From Phycisphaerae bacterium (GTDB taxonomy: Bacteria; Planctomycetota; Phycisphaerae; UBA1845; UTPLA1), in the NCBI GenBank assembly GCA_029259995.1, contig JAJDEC010000638.1, forward strand, positions 1 to 23,772: DNA of 23,772 bases, read 5' to 3'. This document shows, one piece after another, positions 7,502 to 15,628 of the stretch (the first letter of the stretch is position 1; every line of letters begins with the position of its first letter). Under the pieces are notes generated by a model. That model ran no database searches. It was not told the origin of the DNA and saw nothing but the letters and a program-made list of their open reading frames with translations. Made by a program: the position numbers and the translations under genes.

Positions 7502-8488
7502 TTGAAGAAAGCACTGATAACGGGAATCACGGGGCAGGATGGATCCTATCTGGCCGAGCTTCTCCTGGACAAAGGCTACGAAGTGCACGGCATCATCCGC
7601 CGGGCATCCACCTTTAACACGCAGCGCATCGATCATCTCTATCAGGATCCGCACTTGAACGGCGTGCGCCTGTTCCTGCACTACGGAGATATCGGCGACG
7701 CATCGAACATCCGCAAAGTCCTGACGAGAGTGGTTCCGGACGAAGTGTATCATCTGGCTGCACAGAGCCACGTCCGTGTGAGCTTCGATACGCCCGAGTA
7801 TACGGGAGATGTGACCGGCCTCGGCACGACGCGCATGCTCGAAGCGATTCGCGACACGGGACTGCCGGCAAGATTCTATCAAGCGAGTTCGTCCGAGATG
7901 TTCGGCAACGCGGGTACGATGCCGCTGAATGAATCATCCGCGTTCCGGCCGTGCAGTCCTTACGCGGCCGCGAAGGTTTACGCCTATTGGATGGCCGTCA
8001 ATTATCGCGAGAGTTACGGGATCTTCGCCTGCAACGGCATCCTCTTCAATCATGAATCGCCCCGCCGCGGCGAGACGTTCGTCACGCGCAAGATCACGCG
8101 CGCCGCCGCCATGATCAAGGCCGGTAAACAGGAACATCTCTATCTGGGAAATCTCGACGCCAGGCGCGACTGGGGCTATGCGAAGGAATACGTCGAATGC
8201 ATGTGGCGGATGCTGCAGCAGGACGAGCCGGACGATTTCGTGATCGCAACAGGTGAAAGCCACTCAGTCCAGGCGTTTCTTGAGCGCGCCTTCGTCATCG
8301 CCGGTTTGGATTGGCGAAAGCACGTCAAGCACGATCCGCGCTATGATCGACCATCGGATGTTGAGCATCTGCTGGGCGACGCATCGAAGGCCAAACGCAT
8401 TCTTGGCTGGTCCCCGCAAACAAGCTTCGACGAGTTGGTTCGCCTGATGATGGAATCGGACTTGCAGGACGTGGCTGGCGGGAAGTAA
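7502..8488 (+). CDS. gmd: GDP-mannose 4,6-dehydratase
   Basis: This enzyme converts GDP-D-mannose to GDP-4-keto-6-deoxy-D-mannose, the precursor of GDP-fucose, GDP-rhamnose and GDP-perosamine. The 328-residue protein is an extended short-chain dehydrogenase with the NADP-binding loop TGITGQDGSYLAE (residues 7-19). The loop NTQRIDHLY follows, then the family stretch VYHLAAQSHVRVSFD (82-96). Catalytic residues by family pattern are S130, E132, Y154 and K158 (QASSSEMFG and SPYAAAKVYAYW). The sugar-nucleotide region includes NHESPRRGETFVTRKITRA. The start is TTG at 7502, with GGAG seven bases upstream. No GDP-fucose synthase (fcl) or perosamine synthase is in the window, so the final sugar is unknown. 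Confidence 0.96.
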   Translation: MKKALITGITGQDGSYLAELLLDKGYEVHGIIRRASTFNTQRIDHLYQDPHLNGVRLFLHYGDIGDASNIRKVLTRVVPDEVYHLAAQSHVRVSFDTPEYTGDVTGLGTTRMLEAIRDTGLPARFYQASSSEMFGNAGTMPLNESSAFRPCSPYAAAKVYAYWMAVNYRESYGIFACNGILFNHESPRRGETFVTRKITRAAAMIKAGKQEHLYLGNLDARRDWGYAKEYVECMWRMLQQDEPDDFVIATGESHSVQAFLERAFVIAGLDWRKHVKHDPRYDRPSDVEHLLGDASKAKRILGWSPQTSFDELVRLMMESDLQDVAGGK

Positions 8489-8538
8489 GTGGGCAGGAGG
8501 CATGATTCATCATGTGGAACCGGCGATCCGCCCGTTCA

Positions 8539-8552
8539 CCACTGGCCAGTGG
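8539..8552. terminator. 14-bp perfect palindrome in the convergent gap after gmd
   Basis: CCACTGGCCAGTGG is a perfect palindrome 50 bases past the gmd stop, in the 142-base gap between convergent genes. It could form a short hairpin in either transcript. No U-tract follows on either side, so a terminator role is only positional inference; a protein-binding site is the alternative. Confidence 0.3.
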
Positions 8553-8617
8553 CCTTTACCACATTCGATGCGTCCGCACTCCCCGAAATCGAAAGCGCAG
8601 TTTAGGCGAGTCACGAC

Positions 8618-8631
8618 ACTCGGCGCCGAGT
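8618..8631. terminator. Second 14-bp palindrome at the end of the DUF2304 gene
   Basis: ACTCGGCGCCGAGT is a perfect palindrome whose last base is part of the DUF2304 stop codon. With the palindrome at 8539 it gives the convergent gap two symmetric elements. A bidirectional transcription-end role is plausible, but no U-tract is seen. Confidence 0.3.
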
Positions 8632-9017
8632 CAGGCGCGTTCCGCGTCCGATTCCTTGGGAATTGATTTCTGACCCGAGGCGTCATGGGCTTCCAGGATT
8701 GCGATGTGTCGAACAAGCGACGTCAACTCTCTTCGCAGATGTCGCAGGCGCATATAGGTCATCCAGAACCCGATCATCATCATGATGACGGCAATGTACG
8801 TGACGAGATCGGCGCCGCGATCGATGGCGAGCTGGTTGGCAATCTCCGTCGTCCATTTCGGACGAAGCGTTGCGATGGCGGCGACGAAACAGACGAATCC
8901 CCACAGGAATGACTCACGGCGCGTCGACCAGCCGCGCAGTCCCGCGACGACGATTCCCAGGAACAGAATCCCCAGGATGGCGAGGACGATAATCTGAAAC
9001 AGCGTGAGCGAGCCCAT
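8631..9017 (-). CDS. DUF2304 family small membrane protein
   Basis: The 128-residue protein has about three hydrophobic helices (LFQIIVLAILGILFLGIVVAG; FLWGFVCFVAAIAT; YIAVIMMMIGFWMTYM), with a conserved-looking Arg/Trp loop between them. The second helix is followed by LRPKWTTEIANQLAIDRGAD. A cytoplasmic helical tail follows (RLRHLRRELTSLVRHIAILEA). This pattern fits DUF2304, a family commonly encoded beside GT2 polyprenyl-phosphate sugar synthases. Here it starts three bases after the stop of such a GT2 gene, so the two are almost certainly co-translated. It may act as a membrane partner of that otherwise soluble GT2; the molecular role is not established. It ends convergent to gmd. Confidence 0.8.
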   Translation of the reverse strand: MGSLTLFQIIVLAILGILFLGIVVAGLRGWSTRRESFLWGFVCFVAAIATLRPKWTTEIANQLAIDRGADLVTYIAVIMMMIGFWMTYMRLRHLRRELTSLVRHIAILEAHDASGQKSIPKESDAERA

Positions 9018-9020
9018 GAA

Positions 9021-9764
9021 TCAATCCACCATTCTGCCGACAAGATAATGAAAGACGATTCGAAACGCACCCTTCGCCGACTGCCCTTTCTTCAACGAAT
9101 ACTCCGTATAGCGAATTCGGACGGGAACTTCCCTGAACGGCAGGCCCGTGTTCTTGATCAGATCGATGATCTCACTCGCATGGGCCATTCGATCCTGACG
9201 AATCCGAATCTTCTGCGCGGCCTGTCGTGAAAATGCGCGAAGCCCGTTGTGCGCGTCCGTGAGCTTGACACCGTTGACGACGCGCGTGAACAGCACGGCG
9301 GCGCGAAGGACGAGGCGGCGCGAGGCGGGAAGATCCGTCACTTCCCCAAGGAATCTCGATCCAATGGTGATCTCGCATTCGTCATTCAGGATGGGGCACA
9401 GCAGGCGCGGAATATCCTCCACGCGATGCTGGCCGTCGGCGTCGAACGTGACGACGTACTCCGCGCCTCGCAGCAACGCGAACTCGAGTCCCGTCTGGAT
9501 TGCGGCCCCCTGCCCTCGATTGATCATGTGCCGAAGCGTGTAAGTCGCGCATCGACGGGAGATGGCCCCCGTGTCATCGTTGGATCCGTCATCCACGACG
9601 ACGACGTTCGGAAATGCGGCGCGAACTTCGTGTATGACGCTTTCGAGTGCCGGCCCCTCGTTGTATGCGGGCACAACCACGAATGTGGCGTCACGGACGG
9701 CGGACGACAGTGAGGCCATGTCGGCCTCGACCGGCTCGGAATTGGTGGCGGCTTGAATCATCAT
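9021..9764 (-). CDS. GT2 glycosyltransferase, DPM1-like polyprenyl-phosphate sugar synthase
   Basis: The protein probably transfers a hexose from a nucleotide sugar to a polyprenyl phosphate at the cytoplasmic face. In the 247-residue sequence, after a ~25-residue variable N-terminus, the GT-A fold begins with FVVVPAYNEG (28-37). The nucleotide-binding VVVDDGSNDDT (55-65) follows, then NRGQGAAIQTGLEFA and the metal-binding DADGQH (108-113). Further on are GSRF, DAHNGLRAFSR and the C-terminal IRYTEYSLKKGQSAKGAFRI typical of DPM1/ALG5-like enzymes. It has no transmembrane segment, so membrane association may depend on the DUF2304 partner encoded three bases downstream. Whether the sugar is mannose, glucose or another cannot be read from sequence. 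It is transcribed divergently from the TMTC-like gene that could use its product. Confidence 0.88.
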   Translation of the reverse strand: MMIQAATNSEPVEADMASLSSAVRDATFVVVPAYNEGPALESVIHEVRAAFPNVVVVDDGSNDDTGAISRRCATYTLRHMINRGQGAAIQTGLEFALLRGAEYVVTFDADGQHRVEDIPRLLCPILNDECEITIGSRFLGEVTDLPASRRLVLRAAVLFTRVVNGVKLTDAHNGLRAFSRQAAQKIRIRQDRMAHASEIIDLIKNTGLPFREVPVRIRYTEYSLKKGQSAKGAFRIVFHYLVGRMVD

Positions 9765-10088
9765 GGAACCGGGTGCATTCGAATCGCACCAATTCTATGG
9801 TACGGCGGCGCCGCCAACGAATCCATGATCCGCGGGAATTCGGCCCATGGTTTGTCCGGATGGGTATTGGAATTCATAAAGTCTCGCTGCGACTCTCTTA
9901 TCGGACAAGCTCTGCAAGCGAGGACGTCCGCGTTTCGGCGTGGTATAGTCCCCCCTTTCGGTGTATCTCGCTGTGACCGATGATCGCAAACCAACGCGCG
10001 ATCATTTCAACACCGACTTTGAAGAAGGACGCATTCGGTGCGGGCTTGCGAAATCGCAATCGGCCGCCGACATGGATAACGAGCAGGC
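9765..10088. other. Divergent intergenic region with candidate promoters
   Basis: This 324-base gap separates the minus-strand GT2 pair from the plus-strand glycan run. On the minus strand TAGAAT (9797-9792) is a plausible -10 about 28 bases before the GT2 start. On the plus strand TATAGT (9944-9949) is a plausible -10 for the long plus-strand run. A 12-bp palindrome (GGCGGCGCCGCC, 9804-9815) lies near the minus-strand promoter and could be an operator. No good -35 elements were found. A GTG-started frame from 9961 runs into the next gene in another frame and was not accepted. Confidence 0.35.
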
Positions 10089-12551
10089 ATGGGAAGGAAA
10101 TCATCCAAGCAGATTCGACGCGCCGAAAAGGCGCGACGAAAGGAGACGCAGTCAGCGGATCAGACGATCGTTCGAGACGCCCCGGCCATGCTCGTGCTCG
10201 CGCTCGTTGTCGTTCTCGCTGTCCTGACGTGTATCGCGTATGCGAATAGTTTCGAGGGCAAATTCGTCTACGACGACACGAAATGGGTTCAGCAGATGTC
10301 CGTCGATCGGATCAAGAATCCGATCAAGTCGATCATGCGGGCGCGCAGGCCCGTTGTCGATGCAACGCTGTCAATGAACTACAGCTTCGCAGAGATGGAA
10401 CGGGCCCCACGGGCGATGACGGTTCGCGAGATCCCCAGCCCCTGGGGATATCATCTTGTCAATCTCGCCGTTCACATTCTGGCCGGACTCACGTTGTTCG
10501 GGCTGGTTCGTCGCTCCATCCGCATCGGTCCGTTCGGCGACGCCGTGAAGGCCTCGGCACATTGGATTGCATTCAGCGTCGCGATGCTCTGGTTGCTGCA
10601 TCCGCTGCAGACGCAGAGCGTGACATACATCATTCAGCGTGCTGAATCGATGATGGGGCTCTTTTATCTCCTGACGCTCTATTGCCTTCTGCGACACGCC
10701 ACCGTGCGCGACGGCGCACTGAAAATCGCGTGGTTGGTTGCCGCAATCGCCGCCGCGATGCTGGGTATGGGCAGCAAGGGCGTGATGGTGACTGTACCGA
10801 TCGTGGCCCTGATCTACGATCGCGTGTTTCTTGCCGGAAGCTGGGAGGAATTGGTAAAGAAACGCCTGCCTGTCCATGTCGGCATATTTTTGTCGCTGAT
10901 CGTGCTCGGCCTGTGCGGCGTGCTTCAAGGCGTGCTGCTTCCGCCGACGGCCAGCAAAGCGCGTCGCGCGACGGTCGGATTCGGATTGACGAGCAAGGCA
11001 CACGAATACCACGTGTCGTCGTCGGAATACCTGTTGACGGAAGCCAAAGTGATTCCGCGCTATCTGAAGCTCTCCGTGCTCCCGACGGATCAGGCGTTGG
11101 ATTACAAGTTGGAGAAAGTCGATCCCAGTGCGCTGACGGCCGGGGAACTGTTCACGGAATCGCTCCTGCCCGGTCTTTTCGTGCTCGCACTGCTTGGAGC
11201 GACGATCTATGGACTCATCAGGATTCCATGGCTGGGATTCACTGGCGTCTGGTTCTTCGTCATTCTTGCGCCGACATCGACGTTCATTCCGATTCGAGAT
11301 CCCATCTATGAGCATCGGACGTATCTGTCGCTAGCGGCGGTCATTGCCCTGTTTGTCGGCGGCGTCTGGTCGCTCACTCGTAAGTTGAGTGGAAGATCGG
11401 ACCAGTCTGGTATGACAGGCCCGATCTGCGCCGGCATCTGCCTGCTTCCGGCAATCGCCCTGATGTTCCTGACGATTCAACGCAATGCGCTGTATCAGGA
11501 TCCGCTTCGATTGTGGGAGAACAACATCCAGATCGTTCCGGACAACTGGCGGGCCCGAAACAATCTCGCCAAGCAGTACCTGGACGAGGCGGATCAGCAT
11601 CCCGAATACGTGGACAAGGCGATTGAACATCTCAAGTTCGCCGTCGGCATTTACCCCGAATTCGTCAACGGATGGTACAACCTCGGCAACGCCTACAGCC
11701 GCAAGAAAGACTACGATCACGCGATCGATGCCTATCAGCATGCGCTGAAGAAGAATCCGGTGTACACCGTTGCGCACATCATGCTCGGCAACGCCCACAC
11801 GGACAAAGGCAACGCAATTCTCGCGGAGAACATCAAGGATATAGAAACGCGGAAGCGGAGAATCCAGGAGGGAGTCGCCTCGCTCGAGCTCGCCGCCGAA
11901 GCTTTCAAGCGTGCGGCACCGACGGCCAATCGAAACTCAACCAACGACCGCACGCTTCGGGCGCGCGCCTATTACAATCTCGGAAACACCTACATGCGAT
12001 TGGCCAGATTCGACTCAAAGAACCCGTCGCTCACGGCGGATGCGCGAAGCGCATACGAAAAGGCAATCGAAGCGCTGCCATCGCATCCCAGTGCCCGCGT
12101 CGGTATCGGATTGACTTACGTGGGCGAAGCAAATCGCATGGCGTCAACCGGGCAATCGCAAAAGGCGAAGCACGCAAGATTGGCAGCCATCGAACAATTC
12201 CGACAGAGTCTCAAGTTCGATCCACCTGCCAAGGAAATGCTGATCGCCATGATGAATATCGGCGACACACATATGAAGCTGGGAGCGTACTCGGACGCGT
12301 CGAATGCTTTTCGCCAGTCCACAGAGCGCTTTCAGAAGAATCCAAACGCCTGGTATCAGCTCAGCGTCGCATTGGAAAAGAACAACTCGCCCACGGATGC
12401 ACTTGAGGCGGCAAAGAAAGGCGCGGAGATCGTCCAGAATTCCAGGCGGCTCTACCAGCGCGTCCAGCAACTCGCGGCGCGCCTTGGCGCCAGTGCGGAA
12501 CAGAACTGGGCGAAACAACAAATCCAGAGGCTTGAAGAATCGAAGCGATGA
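10089..12551 (+). CDS. TMTC-like GT-C membrane protein with C-terminal TPR repeats
   Basis: The 820-residue protein has a short basic cytoplasmic N-terminus and a first membrane helix at about 33-52. The luminal-loop motif NSFEGKFVYDDTKWV follows, with adjacent acidic residues D62-D63. Roughly nine more helices run to about residue 470. From about 485 onward a soluble domain carries at least five or six tetratricopeptide repeats (for example NGWYNLGNAYSRKKDYDHAI, AYYNLGNTYMRL, NAWYQLSVALEKNNSPTDAL). The same layout occurs in eukaryotic TMTC proteins, which use dolichyl-phosphate mannose to O-mannosylate proteins, and in many bacterial homologues of unproven function. It lies divergent to a polyprenyl-phosphate sugar synthase, which fits such a donor. 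The ribosome site is weak, and the stop overlaps the next start by four bases. Confidence 0.85.
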   Translation: MGRKSSKQIRRAEKARRKETQSADQTIVRDAPAMLVLALVVVLAVLTCIAYANSFEGKFVYDDTKWVQQMSVDRIKNPIKSIMRARRPVVDATLSMNYSFAEMERAPRAMTVREIPSPWGYHLVNLAVHILAGLTLFGLVRRSIRIGPFGDAVKASAHWIAFSVAMLWLLHPLQTQSVTYIIQRAESMMGLFYLLTLYCLLRHATVRDGALKIAWLVAAIAAAMLGMGSKGVMVTVPIVALIYDRVFLAGSWEELVKKRLPVHVGIFLSLIVLGLCGVLQGVLLPPTASKARRATVGFGLTSKAHEYHVSSSEYLLTEAKVIPRYLKLSVLPTDQALDYKLEKVDPSALTAGELFTESLLPGLFVLALLGATIYGLIRIPWLGFTGVWFFVILAPTSTFIPIRDPIYEHRTYLSLAAVIALFVGGVWSLTRKLSGRSDQSGMTGPICAGICLLPAIALMFLTIQRNALYQDPLRLWENNIQIVPDNWRARNNLAKQYLDEADQHPEYVDKAIEHLKFAVGIYPEFVNGWYNLGNAYSRKKDYDHAIDAYQHALKKNPVYTVAHIMLGNAHTDKGNAILAENIKDIETRKRRIQEGVASLELAAEAFKRAAPTANRNSTNDRTLRARAYYNLGNTYMRLARFDSKNPSLTADARSAYEKAIEALPSHPSARVGIGLTYVGEANRMASTGQSQKAKHARLAAIEQFRQSLKFDPPAKEMLIAMMNIGDTHMKLGAYSDASNAFRQSTERFQKNPNAWYQLSVALEKNNSPTDALEAAKKGAEIVQNSRRLYQRVQQLAARLGASAEQNWAKQQIQRLEESKR

Positions 12552-13558
12552 GTGTCGAGCCCAAGACTGTCAGCCTTGTCATTCCCGGGCGCAATTGCTC
12601 CGCGACGATTCAACAGTGCCTTGACGCAGTTCTTGAAATCCAACGAGCCAATCCGACGACACTGCGTGAGATCATCTTTGTCGACGACGGCTCGACTGAC
12701 GACACGGCTGTGATCGCATCCCAGCTCCCCGTCACGTTATTGCGCGGCCCCGGCGGCGGTCCCGGCGCGGCACGCAACCTGGGCTGGCGACATGCAACGT
12801 CGGCGTATATCTGGTTCGTCGATTCGGACTGCGTCGCGGAACCCGATGCACTGACGCGATTGATCCCGCACCTCGACGCGCCCAGTGTCGGCGGAGTCAG
12901 CGGCAGCTACGGTTCGATGACGGACCATTCGCTGCTGTCGTGTCTGATTCACGAGGAGATCGTCGAACGACATCGTCGCATGGGCACGCGGGTGAACTTT
13001 CTGGCGACGTTCAACGTGCTGTATCGCCGCGATGCACTGGCGCAAGTCGGCGGATTCGACGAGCGATTCCTCAAGGGTCAGGACGCGGAATTGTCGTTTC
13101 GTGTCATGCGGGCCGGGTACGAACTGCATTTCGACATCAACTCGCGCGTCAAGCACTATCATCCGACGCGCTTCGGGGCCTACTTGAGAACGCAGAGGCA
13201 GCAGGGGTACTGGCGGCTATTCCTGCACGTCGGTCACAAGGGGCACGCGATGGGAGATTCCTACAGCAGCTTCACGGATCACGTGCAGCCGCCACTCGCA
13301 ATGTTGGCGCTGGCGACGTCCCCGCTGCTTGCGCTCCCTCGATGGCGATGGATCTTTGTCGGCGTGTTCGCGCTGCTGCTCCTGGCGCAGGTTCCAATGA
13401 CCTGGCGTCTCATCCGCCACACGAGGCAGATACGATTTGCGGCCTTCGCGGGCATGAGCTTCATCCGCGCCTTCTGGCGCGGCGTCGGGTTGAGCGCAGG
13501 CACGCTGGCATTTATTTTCCGACGATTCAATCGGGGTCCCGCGCAAACGGACGCATGA
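12548..13558 (+). CDS. GT2 glycosyltransferase with C-terminal membrane helices
   Basis: The 336-residue protein has a GT-A domain: VSLVIPGRNCSATIQ (8-22), FVDDGSTDDT (44-53), a Gly-rich loop GPGGGPGAARNLGW, and the DxD motif DSDC (92-95). The acceptor/base region QDAELSFR begins at 178. The last ~100 residues hold two hydrophobic stretches (LAMLALATSPLLALP; WIFVGVFALLLLAQV), so it is membrane bound with a cytoplasmic active site. It probably adds a sugar to a lipid-linked glycan or acts on a polyprenyl carrier; donor and acceptor are unknown. The ATGA overlap with the TPR membrane protein implies coupled translation. Confidence 0.9.
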   Translation: MSVEPKTVSLVIPGRNCSATIQQCLDAVLEIQRANPTTLREIIFVDDGSTDDTAVIASQLPVTLLRGPGGGPGAARNLGWRHATSAYIWFVDSDCVAEPDALTRLIPHLDAPSVGGVSGSYGSMTDHSLLSCLIHEEIVERHRRMGTRVNFLATFNVLYRRDALAQVGGFDERFLKGQDAELSFRVMRAGYELHFDINSRVKHYHPTRFGAYLRTQRQQGYWRLFLHVGHKGHAMGDSYSSFTDHVQPPLAMLALATSPLLALPRWRWIFVGVFALLLLAQVPMTWRLIRHTRQIRFAAFAGMSFIRAFWRGVGLSAGTLAFIFRRFNRGPAQTDA

Positions 13559-13603
13559 ATCGATCACTGGATGCCCTCGCGCAATCCGGACGGAGGCAAT
13601 CCA

Positions 13604-15544
13604 ATGGTGCTCGCCATTTTCATTCTGCTGCTCTTGCCCGGCTATGTGGTCGTCAAGCATCTGTGGCCGCGCGACGAAGAATGCGGTCTTCCGGGGATGA
13701 TCGGGCTTTCGTTCCTGGCGACGCTCGGCCTCCTGTCTCCCTTCTCCATCATCGGATACGCGCTGCACCTGCCCGTCGGCGCATTGGCGGCTGTCTGCGT
13801 ACTCATCGTGATCCTCGCCCCCATCGAAATCACGCGGCAGAAATGGTGGCGCGACGCCGGCAAGCTGATGATCAGCGGCGCGACGATCGCAATGGCCTTT
13901 CTGCTGTACGATCTGGTGCTCTCCGGCCGCGTCGGCGCCTACATGTTCGACGACGCATTGGTGCATCTGGCCCGGATTCGCCACATTCTCAACCACGGGT
14001 TGAACAACACGGACCCATTCGTCTCGCCCGATCATTTCTTTCCGATGTACCACACAAACATCCTGTATTCGCTGATCGCCGCAATCAGCAAGCTGACGGG
14101 ATCGGATCCGATCGTCGTCTGGTCCGCCAGCCTGACCTGGGTCAAGTTGCTCGTCGCCAGCGGCGCTTACTACCTCGCGTATACGATATTCGGGCGCCGC
14201 TGGCCCGCCTGGGCGGCGGCCGTGTTCGTCATCGGTGTTGAAGGTCCCGTCCGATTCCTCATCTATCCCAACAAGCTCGCGCCCTTCTGGTTGTTGCCGA
14301 TCCTCTGCGCGTTTGCGGCACAGGTCATCGCAGAGGGCGCCGATTGGCGACGTTGCCTCAAGTTACTGATCGGTTCCCTCGTGATCGGTCAACTGCACGG
14401 CATGTATGCCGTCTTTGCGGCCATGGTCATTGGACCGGTCCTCATCGGCAACGCCGCATTCCGATTGATCCGCCCTTCGCCGAGCCGACTGTGGCCGGCA
14501 CTGTGTTGCGCGACGCTGGCCGCCGGACTGGCATTCGCGTGGATCTCCAATTCGGGGTTCGCGTCGACGAAGTCAAATACGTCGAGCGAAACGACCGTAG
14601 CGAAGGCATCAAGAACCGCCGCAGACTATGCAAGAGACGAGAAGAGAATCGAAAAACTGGAAGACGGTCGTGTGCAACGAAAGTGGGGATACGGCTACTT
14701 TGCACACAAGGCGATGCGCCCCTGGGTGCTATTGATCGCGCTGGGCCTCACGCTGATCACGAGTCGTCGCCGGTTTGCAATTGCTCAAGCCGCGATCATT
14801 GCGACCGCCCTGCTTTGGCTCTTCACGCCGACGCTCTGCACGATCTTCATGGAAGCGGTTCGTCGCCCATTCATCCTCCTTCGATTCGAAAGCGTGTTTC
14901 GCATTTCGTTTTACGCCGTCGTTCCGGCGCTGGCCGTATTTTGCCTTGAGAAATTCCTGAGTGGCAACATTGGGGGAAAAGATCGCGATTGGTGTCGGGC
15001 CTGGTCCGCCAGGTGGAATCGATATGCAGCCCTCAGATGGCCGATCGAAGGCGTTGTCTGCATGATCGTGTTGGCGTCGATCGCGCCCTACAAGAATTAC
15101 GGAAAACCAGAAGATAAGAAATCCACGGGTTGGGAGCGCTATGTCGACAAGTCCAGATTGCCGCTCGACGAACGGATGCAACGTCGCGACAACCTCCTTA
15201 AGTTACGCGACGCACTATCGAGCCGGATCGACGCGGGGGCAGTCGTCGCATTGTCACCGCGCGACACACGCAGCATGTTTCTTCCTGCCGTGCATGATTG
15301 CCGACTCGTGGCCCCGCGCGCGGGAAGCACGGGCGTTTCCGATCTGGGCCGGCGCCGTCGAGACCTGGCTGCCATTTTCACTCCAGCGACTCCCATGGCG
15401 ACACGCGAGGCCCTTTTGCGAAAATATGATGTGGAATATTACATCGGTCCCGATTCAATGATTCCCAAGGCGTGGGTTTCATCTCGTTCGGGGCTCTGGC
15501 CGGCAGCGAACTTGACGCATCTCGCGCTGCCGGATTCCGATTGA
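13604..15544 (+). CDS. Multi-pass GT-C-like membrane protein
   Basis: The start is the ATG at 13604, with GGAGG seven bases upstream, opening directly into a hydrophobic helix (MVLAIFILLLLPGYVVV). An in-frame ATG at 13571 has no ribosome site. The 646-residue product has about eleven to thirteen membrane segments. The first large external loop carries FDDALVHLARI with D116-D117, then HFFPMYHTNILYSLIAAIS, the layout expected of GT-C glycosyltransferases that use polyprenyl-phosphate sugars. A charged loop (about 320-360) splits the helices. The last ~140 residues are a soluble, probably periplasmic domain resembling the tails of large GT-C/DUF6541-like proteins (LRKYDVEYYIGPDSMI). The specific family is not certain. 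It follows the GT2 gene by 45 bases. Confidence 0.8.
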   Translation: MVLAIFILLLLPGYVVVKHLWPRDEECGLPGMIGLSFLATLGLLSPFSIIGYALHLPVGALAAVCVLIVILAPIEITRQKWWRDAGKLMISGATIAMAFLLYDLVLSGRVGAYMFDDALVHLARIRHILNHGLNNTDPFVSPDHFFPMYHTNILYSLIAAISKLTGSDPIVVWSASLTWVKLLVASGAYYLAYTIFGRRWPAWAAAVFVIGVEGPVRFLIYPNKLAPFWLLPILCAFAAQVIAEGADWRRCLKLLIGSLVIGQLHGMYAVFAAMVIGPVLIGNAAFRLIRPSPSRLWPALCCATLAAGLAFAWISNSGFASTKSNTSSETTVAKASRTAADYARDEKRIEKLEDGRVQRKWGYGYFAHKAMRPWVLLIALGLTLITSRRRFAIAQAAIIATALLWLFTPTLCTIFMEAVRRPFILLRFESVFRISFYAVVPALAVFCLEKFLSGNIGGKDRDWCRAWSARWNRYAALRWPIEGVVCMIVLASIAPYKNYGKPEDKKSTGWERYVDKSRLPLDERMQRRDNLLKLRDALSSRIDAGAVVALSPRDTRSMFLPAVHDCRLVAPRAGSTGVSDLGRRRRDLAAIFTPATPMATREALLRKYDVEYYIGPDSMIPKAWVSSRSGLWPAANLTHLALPDSD

Positions 15545-15615
15545 TGTGCACTCTTCAAGGTCGAGAAGATTCGACGATCCGAAGCCGATCTGCGTGAGTA
15601 TGCCGCGGAACCCGT

Positions 15616-15621
15616 TACAAT
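15616..15621 (+). promoter_or_regulatory. Candidate -10 box (TACAAT) seven bases before the GT4 start
   Basis: TACAAT ends seven bases before the ATG at 15629. Transcription from it would begin at or next to the start codon and give a leaderless mRNA. The -35 region is weak; the best match is GTGAGT with a 16-base spacer. The same geometry recurs at 22339. Confidence 0.35.
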
Positions 15622-15628
15622 ACACCCG

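Noticed and set aside
9961..10227. GTG-started frame of 88 codons before the TMTC-like gene
   Set aside because: The first ~40 codons look polar and plausible, but there is no ribosome site and the rest is an Arg/Ser-rich shadow of the next gene's 5' end.
10371..11315. Minus-strand open frame of 314 codons opposite the TMTC-like gene
   Set aside because: It is antisense to membrane helices and the motif region of the real gene, and its composition is typical of a shadow frame.
12940..14241. Plus-strand open frame of 433 codons crossing two glycan genes
   Set aside because: It covers parts of the GT2 and GT-C genes in another frame and gives an Arg/His-rich product without motifs. Both overlapped genes have strong motif support.
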